The notes beneath the pieces are model-generated. The model was not told where the DNA came from, searched no databases, and saw only the letters and a list, made by a program, of their open reading frames with translations. The position numbers and the translations under genes were made by a program. A stretch of 64,000 nucleotides of DNA, from positions 1-64,000 of the forward strand of contig DJQS01000017.1 in assembly GCA_002438785.1 (NCBI GenBank), read 5' to 3'. Shown here piece after piece: positions 53,921-62,614 of this stretch. The number at the start of each line of letters is the position of its first letter. Position 1 is the first letter of the stretch. The DNA is from Caryophanales bacterium UBA6380 (GTDB lineage Bacteria > Bacillota_I > Bacilli_A > RFN20 > CAG-826).

Positions 53921-54223
53921 GTATCAATATTGGCAATCAGACCCATAAGATTCCTATGCGAATACTCTATGCGATGCGTTGGGATTCGCGTTTACGGCTC
54001 AGCTTTCCGACCATAGGAAGAAGAGCTAATAGGAGACTCGCAGAAATGTGGGTCTTTTTTGTCATTCTACATACCAACGTTCTTGATGACCGAGCCGGGC
54101 GACCCGATGACACCATCCGGCAATAAAAGACTGGCGGACTTTCTTTTTCGGGGGAATTCGCGTTTACTGAAAAAGTAAATATATTTTTACCAATTAAGGG
54201 GAAATAACTTTCACTAATGTTGG

Positions 54224-54313
54224 CTAATCGTCTTTAAACAAATCCTCCTTCCCCTTCATACGATAAGAATGGCCAATAATTTGAAAAACCTTTGAATGAT
54301 GTAATACACGATA
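54224..54313 (-). pseudogene. istB C-terminal fragment
   Basis: Thirty codons read YRVLHHSKVFQIIGHSYRMK and end KEDLFKDD, then TAG. This is the IstB tail, here with an uninterrupted frame. Everything upstream of the fragment is missing. Confidence 0.75.
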
Positions 54314-54387
54314 AGTATTGAACTTGCTATAATAGAATCATCAAAAAACTCTCCTAAATGATTAAAACTTTTATTTGCTGAAAAATC

Positions 54388-55330
54388 TTATAATTTTGCA
54401 AGGTTTTTAGCTGTTAATTCATCAATTTCATCATTATTTTTAAGCTTGCCTATTAAGCCCTTTTTCATAATGATCAGCGTGATAATTGATGCTACAAGGT
54501 TTTGCTAATTCATGTTCAGCAATTAAATCATGCTTGTTATAGATAAACAGTTTCCCATTCATTTCTTTATAGCTTACAGTTTTAGTGATAAGACATGGAG
54601 GAACTGAATATTTAGTTCCTTTGTACTCGATGACAAACGTAGATGGTACCTAGTAAGAACGCATCTCGTCCTCATAAGAATCTAATAACTCTTTATTAGG
54701 AAGTAGTGTCAAATATTTTTTTCTTTTGCAGAAGTACTCGTGGAATATTGGTCCTCGTATTTTTTGCTTGTTAATATCAATATTCTATTCATCTATTAAT
54801 TTAAGCAAATGCTCCTTATCTTTTATTTTTCCATTATAAGCTTGTCGTCATTGTGCAAATTTATTTGAAACTGTCATCATCACTTACATTAGCGATCGCA
54901 GACATGTTATCAGTTAATACTTCATTAATTAAACCACCGATTTTCTTAAAAAATGAATTATCCATCTTTTAAAGTCTGCTTTTTGCTTAAATTCAGTGTA
55001 TTCAAAGTAATAAAACCTTGAATAACCAAGTGTTGCGCTAAAAAGATTGAATTTCAATATTTCGTCGCATGTAGTTGATAATATAATAGGTTCAACCAAA
55101 TCTACTTGAAGTTTTTTATAAGGTTCTCTTTCAAATAATGATTGAGGAACACCTGTTTTAATTTCATTTAATAATTTATTCTTTTTTCAAATTCTTCGAC
55201 AATTTAAGATTTATGTATTTGGTGTGCCCTTACAATCTGTAATCCATTTTCTCTAGAATATTTTTGTTTCTAGGTATTAGCTTTATGAACATTCCTTTTA
55301 AAAGCAATTTCTACTCCCTAATAGTAAAAT
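54388..55330 (-). pseudogene. istA transposase relic (IS21 family)
   Basis: Read on the minus strand in shifting frames: FSATLGYSRFYYFEYTEFKQ, then IGGLINEVLTDNMSAIANV (DDE core), then STFVIEYKGTKYSVPP and GKLFIYNKHDLIAEHELAK, ending LTAKNLAKL at TAA 54388-54390. These are the conserved stretches of IstA in the right order. Several stops and frameshifts kill it. Confidence 0.8.
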
Positions 55331-55357
55331 ATTTGTTTTACTTAACTATTTTAAAAA

Positions 55358-55439
55358 AATATAGAATTCTATAAAAATTGCAATTATAAAAGCTGTTTGA
55401 TATGATTAAAGTTGCAAAAAATATAGAATTCTATAAAAA
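55358..55439 (+). promoter_or_regulatory. Promoter framed by two identical palindromes (ATPase B)
   Basis: AATATAGAATTCTATAAAAA occurs at 55358-55377 and 55420-55439; its core ATATAGAATTCTATA is a perfect palindrome. Directly after copy 1 come TTGCAA (55378-55383), 17 bases and TATGAT (55401-55406). Copy 2 lies between the likely start point and the ribosome site GGAG (55441-55444). This is a classic double-operator layout. Confidence 0.8.
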
Positions 55440-55451
55440 AGGAGATTTTTT

Positions 55452-56762
55452 ATGATTCAAAGAAAACATTATCTAGATTTATTAATTCAGGCAAAAGAAA
55501 ATGGATTTCCAAAAGTCATTACAGGCATTAGACGTTGTGGTAAATCTTATTTGTTAAAAAATATTTATCATGATTATTTGATTTCACATGGAGTTCTAGA
55601 ATCTAATATCATCCAAATTGAATTGGATGACATCAATAACGCTTCTTATCGAAACCCCTTAGAATTGGCTTCTTACGTAAAGGAAAGAGTGAAAGATTCT
55701 AACCAATATTATTATGTATTTATTGATGAGATTCAATTGGTGACAAAGATAATTAATCCGGCGTTTACGAGTGGAAAAATTATCGTCGCAAAAGATACAG
55801 ATGAAAATTCTATCTCTTTTGTCGATGTTGTATTAGGACTTTCTAGATTTAAAAATGTTGACTTGTATGTAACAGGAAGTAATTCAAAGCTTTTATCAAA
55901 GGACGTCATAACAGAATTTAGGGATAAGGCTACTAATATTCATTTATATCCTCTATCTTTTAAGGAATACTATGATTATGTTGGAGGAGATAAATATGCG
56001 GCTTTTTATGAATATGCTCGATATGGTGGGATGCCTTTGTGCGTATTAAAAAGAAACGCTATAGAAAAAGAAAATTATTTGAAACAACTATTTGAAACCA
56101 CTTATTTTAAGGATATCATTGAGCACAATAGATTTAGAAAAAGTGAATCATTGGATGAAATTTGTGATATTATCGCTTCATGCTCTGGGCAGCTTTTGAA
56201 TTCGCAAAGAATTTCTAACATTTTTTTAAGCCGTAAAAAGGATAAATTAAGCCGAGAAACAATTAATAAATATTTAGAAGCATTTGAAGACGCTTATTTG
56301 ATTAAAGAAGCTAAGAGGTATGATATCAAAGGTTGCTCTTTTATAGGAGCAACGAAAAAATATTATTTTTGTGATGTAGGATTGAGGAATGCCAGATTAG
56401 ATTTCTCAACTTTAGATATGGGACAAATAATTGAAAACATCATTTATAACGAATTACTAGTTAAAGGTTATCAAGTAAAAATTGGTGCTTTCGATCAAGT
56501 GGAAAAAAACAAAGAAAATAAAAGCGTTCTTAAAAGTTACGAAGTTGATTTCATTGCTTGCAAAAGCATTGATGATTTCTATTTGCAAATTTCTGATAAT
56601 ATTGATATGGAAATAACAAGGAAAAGGGAATTGGAGCCTTTCAAATTAATCAGAGATGCAAATAGAAAATTTCTTATTATCAATAAGCCAATTTCTCCGA
56701 TGAAACTAGAAGGAGGCATCGTTCTAGATGGTATTGTTGATTTCATTTTAAATTTACATTAG
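55452..56762 (+). CDS. AAA+ ATPase with DUF4143 domain (copy B)
   Basis: 436 residues. GIRRCGKSYLLKN is the P-loop (near 22-34), YYVFIDEIQLV is Walker B, LYVTGSNSKLLSKD is the sensor region. Copy C at 57732 has the family motif AFRGRGDQVQVFPLSFKEYYDF here; copy B has EFRDKATNIHLYPLSFKEYYDY, so the RGRG stretch is lost and activity may be altered. The C-terminal DUF4143 ends in SYEVDFIACK, nuclease-fold-like. Ribosome site GGAG. It stands alone behind its own palindromes, between IS relics. Confidence 0.85.
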   Translation: MIQRKHYLDLLIQAKENGFPKVITGIRRCGKSYLLKNIYHDYLISHGVLESNIIQIELDDINNASYRNPLELASYVKERVKDSNQYYYVFIDEIQLVTKIINPAFTSGKIIVAKDTDENSISFVDVVLGLSRFKNVDLYVTGSNSKLLSKDVITEFRDKATNIHLYPLSFKEYYDYVGGDKYAAFYEYARYGGMPLCVLKRNAIEKENYLKQLFETTYFKDIIEHNRFRKSESLDEICDIIASCSGQLLNSQRISNIFLSRKKDKLSRETINKYLEAFEDAYLIKEAKRYDIKGCSFIGATKKYYFCDVGLRNARLDFSTLDMGQIIENIIYNELLVKGYQVKIGAFDQVEKNKENKSVLKSYEVDFIACKSIDDFYLQISDNIDMEITRKRELEPFKLIRDANRKFLIINKPISPMKLEGGIVLDGIVDFILNLH

Positions 56763-57001
56763 GCTTTTATGGTTATCACGCGGATAAAATATAATTATGG
56801 GTGCGGACAAAAACTTGCACTGAAAGATGATGAACAGGCTATGCGCAAACTTAAACAAATTTAATCTTTATTAAGACTATTAGATCAGTATGATGTTAAT
56901 TATCAAAAGTAGCAAGTGAATTAAATATTAATTAAAGGACATTATAGTCCTAGGAAGATAAAAGAAAAAGGAATGAACCATTTTTTAAAGGGAAGAAAGC
57001 T

Positions 57002-57400
57002 TTGTTGTCTAAATGGAGCAAAGAGCAAAAGCGGCAAGTTATAGAGTATTATTTTAAACATGGAAAAAGTGATACTAAAACATCTAGAAAACTCGGTTTT
57101 CCTGTTACTACCATCTTAATGGATTTGGTAAAACAAGACATAAGATGGAAAAGGAAGTATAAAATTCATAGTGACCTACTATCTTAAATTATGATGAGGA
57201 ACAAAAAACAAATATTGACATTATATTAATAGTAAGAGGAATCAAGCAGTGAACCAATAGTAAAAAAGAAAAGAAAAAAAGAAGAATTAGAATTAGAAAT
57301 AAGTAATTTTGAGAGAAAAAAAGTTAAACTTGAACTAAAAAATAAAATTCTAAAGAAGGCTAATGAAGCAAACGGGGTCGAAAGTCTATTTATCTTCTTA
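57002..57400 (+). pseudogene. IS3-family orfA relic
   Basis: SKWSKEQKRQVIEYYFKHGKSDTKTSRKLGFPVTTIL resembles the helix-turn-helix of IS3/IS150 OrfA. A stop at 57185-57187 is followed, in other frames, by RKKEELELEISNFERKKVKLELKNKILKKANE, the leucine-zipper tail of OrfA. OrfB is absent. The remaining bases of 56763-57610 hold nothing else I can identify. Confidence 0.55.
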
Positions 57401-57609
57401 AATAGATTGCTTATATGGTGTTCCAATAAATCGGACAATAGGAAGGTTTTCAAATAAAGAATGTATTTGGCAGAATAATAATGTAGGAAAAAGGCTGTTA
57501 AAAATGTCATTTTTGAGAATTTAAATCAGATAACAGTGACATCCATAAATTCCTAAATTTGGCTTAACTTATTTTCTCATGATTAGCAATAATATTGTTT
57601 ATGTTTTAT

Positions 57610-57717
57610 ATTAAAACTTATTGTAAAATGACAGTAAGTTTTAATTTTAATTAATTTGAAGAAAAATAAATAGTGAAATGAATTAAAACTTATTGTAAAA
57701 TGACAGTAAGTTTTAAT
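57610..57717. promoter_or_regulatory. Two 36-bp palindromes upstream of ATPase C
   Basis: Identical 36-bp units lie at 57610-57645 and 57682-57717, 72 bases apart. Each has 15-bp arms (ATTAAAACTTATTGT and ACAGTAAGTTTTAAT, one mismatch) around AAAATG. The second ends at the ribosome site TAGGAG (57717-57722), 14 bases before the start codon. A repressor bound there would block translation or transcription. Confidence 0.8.
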
Positions 57718-57731
57718 AGGAGAAATAATCT

Positions 57732-59021
57732 GTGAAAGAACTTATAAATAGGAATGCTTATTTGAATAGATTGATTGATAAAAAGGAAAATGGGCTAATT
57801 AAGGTAATAACGGGAATTAGACGATGTGGAAAAAGCTACCTTTTGTTTTATTTGTTCCGAGATTACCTTATTTCAATTGGTGTAAAAGAAGAACAGATTA
57901 TTTCTATTGCACTTGACGATGATGCATATGAGAAATATCGAAATCCCGATGAACTTTCAAAATATATCCGATCAAAAATTGTTAATAAAGAAATGTATTA
58001 TGTCTTTATAGATGAAGTACAATATGCCATTAAAAAAAAGGAATTGGAAAATCCAGAAGATATAAAACTTTACAATGTGCTAAATGGATTGATGCGCATG
58101 CGTAATGTGGATATCTATGTTACAGGAAGCAATTCAAAGTTACTTTCTCAGGATGTAATGACAGCTTTTCGAGGTAGAGGAGATCAAGTTCAAGTATTTC
58201 CTTTATCTTTTAAGGAATACTATGATTTCGTAGGAGGAGATAAATCAGAAGTGTATGAAGAATACGCTCTTTACGGAGGAATGCCACAACTTTTATCATT
58301 TAAGCGTGCGGAGGAAAAGATTAAATATTTGAAAAACCTTTTTTCTGAAGTGTATTTCAAAGACATAAGCGAGCGATATGTTGTTGAACTTCCGGATATT
58401 TTGGCAGAACTTACTGATGATTTATGTTCTTCTATAGGTTCATTGACAAATGCAAAGAAGATTTCTGATACTCTGATGAGTGTAAAGAATACCAAAGTAT
58501 CTACGAGCACAATAGCAAAATATTTAACATACTTGACTGAGTCATTCCTCTTTAGTGAAGCAAAAAGGTATGATGTTAAAGGAAAAAAATATTTTGAGTA
58601 TCCACTGAAATATTATTGCACAGATGTAGGACTTCGAAATGCAAGGCTTAATTTCAGACAACAGGAAGAAACTCACATAATGGAAAACATCATTTATAAC
58701 GAACTGATATTTCGTGGATATTCAGTTGATGTAGGTGTTGTAGAGGTTGCAGAAACAAAAGAAGGAAAAAGGACGAGAAAACAATGCGAAATAGATTTTG
58801 TTGTTAATAAGGGCTCAAAAAGATATTATGTTCAGTCAGCATTATCACTTAACGATCCAATAAAAATAGCAACCGAGTTAAAACCATTAAAGAATACGAA
58901 GGACTTCTTCAAAAAAATTATTATATCTAAAACACATACAAAACCGTGGACAGATGAGGTTGGTATTTTGCATATCGGACTTTATGATTTTTTGCTAAAT
59001 ATGAATATATTAGAAGGATAG
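57732..59021 (+). CDS. AAA+ ATPase with DUF4143 domain (copy C)
   Basis: 429 residues from GTG 57732 (TAGGAG upstream). P-loop GIRRCGKSYLLFY, Walker B YYVFIDEVQYA, sensor IYVTGSNSKLLSQD, intact AFRGRGDQVQVFPLSF, then the DUF4143 tail with RKQCEIDFVVNKGSKRYYVQSA, whose E-D...Q pattern fits a nuclease fold. It is a close paralogue of copy B (shared FKEYYD.VGGDK and YGGMP stretches) and more distant from copy A. Family function unknown. Control probably through its two palindromes. Confidence 0.88.
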   Translation: MKELINRNAYLNRLIDKKENGLIKVITGIRRCGKSYLLFYLFRDYLISIGVKEEQIISIALDDDAYEKYRNPDELSKYIRSKIVNKEMYYVFIDEVQYAIKKKELENPEDIKLYNVLNGLMRMRNVDIYVTGSNSKLLSQDVMTAFRGRGDQVQVFPLSFKEYYDFVGGDKSEVYEEYALYGGMPQLLSFKRAEEKIKYLKNLFSEVYFKDISERYVVELPDILAELTDDLCSSIGSLTNAKKISDTLMSVKNTKVSTSTIAKYLTYLTESFLFSEAKRYDVKGKKYFEYPLKYYCTDVGLRNARLNFRQQEETHIMENIIYNELIFRGYSVDVGVVEVAETKEGKRTRKQCEIDFVVNKGSKRYYVQSALSLNDPIKIATELKPLKNTKDFFKKIIISKTHTKPWTDEVGILHIGLYDFLLNMNILEG

Positions 59022-59077
59022 ATTGAACCGTAGTTAAAAAATGCCCAACCACTAGAAAACGGAAAATGTAATAAAAT

Positions 59078-59173
59078 ATGAATGAAATTGTTAACGACAC
59101 TAAAGAATTTAATTATTTCACGTTCAAAAATTGTAATTTAGATAACTTTGCGAAATTGTCATTTTTAAATTGA
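59078..59173 (+). pseudogene. Short gene fragment shared with 4102-4137
   Basis: ATG 59078 opens 31 codons (MNEIVNDTKEFNYFTFKNCN...LSFLN). The stretch from 59113 to 59149 recurs at 4102-4137. I recognise no family. Since two diverged copies exist in the two relic fields, it is probably a piece of a lost gene or element. The rest of 59022-59660 has a large palindrome and nothing else. Confidence 0.35.
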
Positions 59174-59417
59174 CGTTATTAACAATGATACATTTAATGC
59201 AAAAGTTTCCGAGTAGTAAAAAACTTTAGATAATGTGATAACGCTTAATAAATAGGAAAATAAAATAATTGAATTTACAATCTTAACTAAAATTTATAAG
59301 CTTGAAATAGTTACATTCTATTTTTTTGATTAATTTAAATCATAATAATGAATTATTATATTAATGATATAGTCATAATAAATTGTATCAGTTAGGTCAA
59401 CGAAAAACATACCAGGA

Positions 59418-59455
59418 TCATTTAATATCATAAAAATTTTTATGATATTAAATGA
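59418..59455. repeat. 38-bp perfect palindrome without spacer
   Basis: The arm TCATTTAATATCATAAAAA (59418-59436) is followed directly by its exact inverse (59437-59455). It lies about 205 bases before the Fic gene. It may be a double operator or a strong bidirectional stem. Confidence 0.8.
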
Positions 59456-59660
59456 ATTAGCTGCAGAACTCGAATGAAAAATTATGAAACATTAAAAATT
59501 AACTTTGCATCATTAGGTAAAAAATGTCAACAATCTCAAAATAACATGTACTTTTTGTTAATTCCATGTCGAGTATTTTCGTTCATAACCATCATGATAT
59601 CCTATAAGATATCCTCTAAGATGATATATAATTTTTATTTAAAAATGATAAAATAAAACT

Positions 59661-60656
59661 ATGGAAAAATATTTACCACCGTATGTAATAACAAATGAAA
59701 TATTATGCTATGTTTCTTCTATCATGGAAAAAATAGGAAAGGTATCAACTTTTGATAATTTGTCTAGATTTCCAATCCTTAGAAAGCAAAATAGAATAAA
59801 ATCAATTCAATCTAGTTGTGCGATTGAAGCTAATTCATTAACAATTGAACAAGTAGAAGATGTGATTAATGGTATAACTGTTATTGGACCATCTAAAGAT
59901 ATATCAGAAATTAAAAATGCTATTAAAGCCTATGAAATAGCTTTTGATAAAAACCCTTTTCTAGAAAAAGATTTAAAATATATTCATTCTCTTATGACTA
60001 AAGGTTTAATAGAAACATCTGGAGAATATAGAATTACTGGCGAAGGAGTTATCGATAATAATGGAAATTTAATTTTTTTAGCTCCACCTAAAGAAATGGT
60101 TCCTATTCTTATGTCTAATTTAATTAATTGGGGAAAAAATAAATTTAATATCATAAACCCTTTGATTCTATCATCAATTTTTCATTATGAATTTGTTTTT
60201 ATTCACCCATTTAGTGATGGTAATGGTAGAATGGCTAGGTTATGGCAAAATTTAATATTAAGTAAATGGAAACCTATATTTAAATATATACCAATTGAAT
60301 CTATGATAAAGAAATATCAATTAGAGTATTACGATGCTATTAATAAATCTAATCTAAATGGAGATTCTACAGTTTTTATTACGTTTATGCTTAAGATCAT
60401 CGATTTATCTTTAATGGATTTAATTAAAGATACTTCGTTAGCGATTGAAAATACTAGTATATATGTAAACAAATTGTTAAAAGTACTTAGTAAAGATAAA
60501 TGGTATACAAGTAAAGAAATTTTAAAGTTATTGAACCTTTCTGATAGAGCAAATCTTAGAAAGAATTATTTGAACCCATCTATTAAATTAGGATTAATAG
60601 AAGTTGAATTTAAAAAGAAAAAGACCTCCAAAAATCAAAGATATAAATTAAAATAA
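59661..60656 (+). CDS. Fic-domain protein (AMP transferase type)
   Basis: 331 residues. HPFSDGNGRMARLWQ near 182-196 is a complete Fic motif (HxFxDGNGRxxR). Upstream SCAIEANSLTIEQVEDV resembles the (S/T)xxxE(G/N) inhibitory helix of class II Fic proteins, with A in place of the G or N after E. The C-terminal part WYTSKEILKLLNLSDRANLRKNYLNP is a winged helix, so it may bind DNA and regulate itself. Fic enzymes attach AMP to target proteins. No antitoxin partner is adjacent. Ribosome site poor. Confidence 0.88.
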   Translation: MEKYLPPYVITNEILCYVSSIMEKIGKVSTFDNLSRFPILRKQNRIKSIQSSCAIEANSLTIEQVEDVINGITVIGPSKDISEIKNAIKAYEIAFDKNPFLEKDLKYIHSLMTKGLIETSGEYRITGEGVIDNNGNLIFLAPPKEMVPILMSNLINWGKNKFNIINPLILSSIFHYEFVFIHPFSDGNGRMARLWQNLILSKWKPIFKYIPIESMIKKYQLEYYDAINKSNLNGDSTVFITFMLKIIDLSLMDLIKDTSLAIENTSIYVNKLLKVLSKDKWYTSKEILKLLNLSDRANLRKNYLNPSIKLGLIEVEFKKKKTSKNQRYKLK

Positions 60657-61265
60657 TTTACTTAAGTAATTAAATGCAAAGGAATTCAAAATTTTTTAGG
60701 ACATCTAGACATATTTTACAATTATTAGACTAAAGTAATATTAAATGAATAAATTAAATTTTCTTTAAGAGTGAGTAAGGAAATTGGAATAAGTATTTTA
60801 CAAAATATTTAAGTTCAGCTCTTAATGTTAAACATGATTATAACATTCATATATAATCAAGTTAAAATTATTGTTCTTACAACTAATTTTAATATTAATA
60901 TTACTTATGAAAAAGACAAAGAATTTATAAAATTATAAATTATGCTATTAAGCATAACAATAAAAAGAATAATATAACAATTAAATTCTATTTAAATAAT
61001 CTTGTTTCTATTACCTTAAATCTTATCTAAGAGTTTTTGAATAGTAATCATTTTTTTATAAATAGAATTTATATTATATTTCGATATCTAATATTCTATG
61101 CTATAAATAATACGAACAAAATCTCTAAAAAAACATCTAGCTTTTAATTTAATTAAAAGAAAAAAGGATTTTCACATGAATATTTTAGCGTTTAATGACA
61201 TAGAATAATTAAGTTGAAAAATTGTTAAGTAAAAAATAATTAATAATATGCTTTTAAAATTAAGT
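60657..61265. other. Gene-free AT-rich stretch with relic similarity
   Basis: No gene is supported in these 600 bases. Part of it (about 60867-60930, CTTATGAAAAAGACAAAGAATTTAT region) resembles 8209-8275 by eye, and 60720-60770 resembles 9759-9800, which supports an old duplication between the two relic fields. Confidence 0.4.
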
Positions 61266-61949
61266 TTAATTAAGACCTATAGAATTAATTTTTGTGTCAA
61301 TATAATCAATAATATCTAGGTAAGAAGTTGCTTTAGATGATAACTTTAAATTATATTGAAAAGAAGAAGTAACAAAATAAAATTTATCTAATTTATTTGA
61401 ATAATATTTTATATTTGATTTTGTTTTTGTTAAATCTAGTGTTTTATATTCATTATATTTATTAAAACATAAACCTTTATTTTCAATAAAAACTTCACAT
61501 TCGTTGGATAACATTGATCCTTTTATATCATAAGCGACTAGCGATCCTTTTTTATAGTTATCGATATCTTTATTTAAGGTATAGGCTTGAAATTTAGTTA
61601 AATTATCAAAAAAAGGAACTATATTAAAAATATTTGTTTCATCGTTTTCATTAAATGTTGTTTCTTCATTAACATCGTCACTTGATAATATGGTGTAATC
61701 ATTATTAATATAATTAATATCCTCTTTATTATTAAATGAAATAAGTTTATAAATCCCTAATGAGGAAAAGATTATTAATAAACATGAAGAAAAAGAAAGA
61801 ACAATCTTAAAATTAAATATTTTATCTTTAAAAGAAGCTTTTTTAGTTTTAATAAGTTCTTCTTTAGCGTTTAAAATAACGTTCTTATTTGGATAATTAG
61901 ATTCATTTATTACCTTTTGACATAATTCATCAATTATTTTATCTTTCAT
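61266..61949 (-). CDS. Single-pass membrane protein, putative anti-sigma factor
   Basis: 227 residues. A cytosolic helical part (about 1-47) is followed by one membrane segment (about 49-68) and an outer domain rich in N, D and T. It has no HxxxCxxC zinc motif. The gene lies 27 bases downstream of the ECF sigma gene in the same operon and has GAGGG upstream, so by position it probably binds that sigma factor and releases it on an outside signal. Function is inferred from order and topology. Confidence 0.6.
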   Translation of the reverse strand: MKDKIIDELCQKVINESNYPNKNVILNAKEELIKTKKASFKDKIFNFKIVLSFSSCLLIIFSSLGIYKLISFNNKEDINYINNDYTILSSDDVNEETTFNENDETNIFNIVPFFDNLTKFQAYTLNKDIDNYKKGSLVAYDIKGSMLSNECEVFIENKGLCFNKYNEYKTLDLTKTKSNIKYYSNKLDKFYFVTSSFQYNLKLSSKATSYLDIIDYIDTKINSIGLN

Positions 61950-61976
61950 ATTTCCCTCTACAATAATTAAACATTT

Positions 61977-62516
61977 TTATTTACTTATTTGTCCACTAGT
62001 AATTAGATTACGCATTGAATTTTCAGCTTTAATAATTTCTTTAGAGACATAAGATTTACTTACTTTTAATTCCTTAGCAATTTCTCTAACTGTCATATTC
62101 ATAAAATATTTCATAAATATCATATTTTTAACAATTGGTGGATATAAAGAATTTAATAATTTTTTAACCATTAAATGATTTTCTAAATTCATACACTCAT
62201 CATCATTATTAAAGAATATATCATCATTATAACTAATAAATTTATTTTCTTTTTTTAATAAATTAATAGAGTTATTTTTAGTAATCATCATGATCCAACC
62301 ATAGCCATTATTTTTTTTATAAGATTTTATATTTTTAACTATATCAATAAAACTATTTTGTACAGCATCTTGAGCTAAATCATCACTTTTTAAATAATTA
62401 GTAGCAACAAATAACATTTGTTTGCTTACATATTCATAAAGTAAATCCAATCCTTTACTATCTCCACCTTTAATTAGATCCAATGCTTTTTCAATATTTA
62501 ATTCTAGTTCGTTCAT
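61977..62516 (-). CDS. ECF-type RNA polymerase sigma factor
   Basis: 179 residues. Region 2 is LLYEYVSKQMLFVATNYLKSDDLAQDAVQNSFIDIVKNIKSY (about 23-64), with the DLAQDAVQ core that binds polymerase. Region 4 is MKYFMNMTVREIAKELKVSKSYVSKEIIKAE (about 138-168). The linker is short, as in ECF factors. Paired with the membrane protein downstream it forms a sigma/anti-sigma module. It is divergent from a glycosyltransferase gene, which may belong to its regulon. Confidence 0.85.
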   Translation of the reverse strand: MNELELNIEKALDLIKGGDSKGLDLLYEYVSKQMLFVATNYLKSDDLAQDAVQNSFIDIVKNIKSYKKNNGYGWIMMITKNNSINLLKKENKFISYNDDIFFNNDDECMNLENHLMVKKLLNSLYPPIVKNMIFMKYFMNMTVREIAKELKVSKSYVSKEIIKAENSMRNLITSGQISK

Positions 62517-62614
62517 GCTTTTATTTATTATTACAAATAAATTAATTTTTTAAAGAAGAAAGTGGACAAACATAACATTTAAATTGTTAATTATTTGATA
62601 TTTGGAGGAAAGTT

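Larger units (their letters stand above)
54165..55330 (-). mobile_element. Decayed IS21-family element
   Basis: An IS21-type end (AAAAGTAAATATATTTT, 54172-54188) is followed on the minus strand by an istB tail and then, without the body of istB, by a long istA relic. The element has lost most of istB and has many stops. It shares its end and istB tail with the fragments at 4351-4515. Confidence 0.75.

Noticed and set aside
53914..54126. Open frame of 70 codons downstream of the GrpB gene
   Set aside because: It starts inside the third orphan repeat, has no ribosome site and reads as composition-driven sequence.
59474..59656. Open frame of 60 codons before the Fic gene
   Set aside because: No ribosome site and low-complexity AT-rich content; probably chance.
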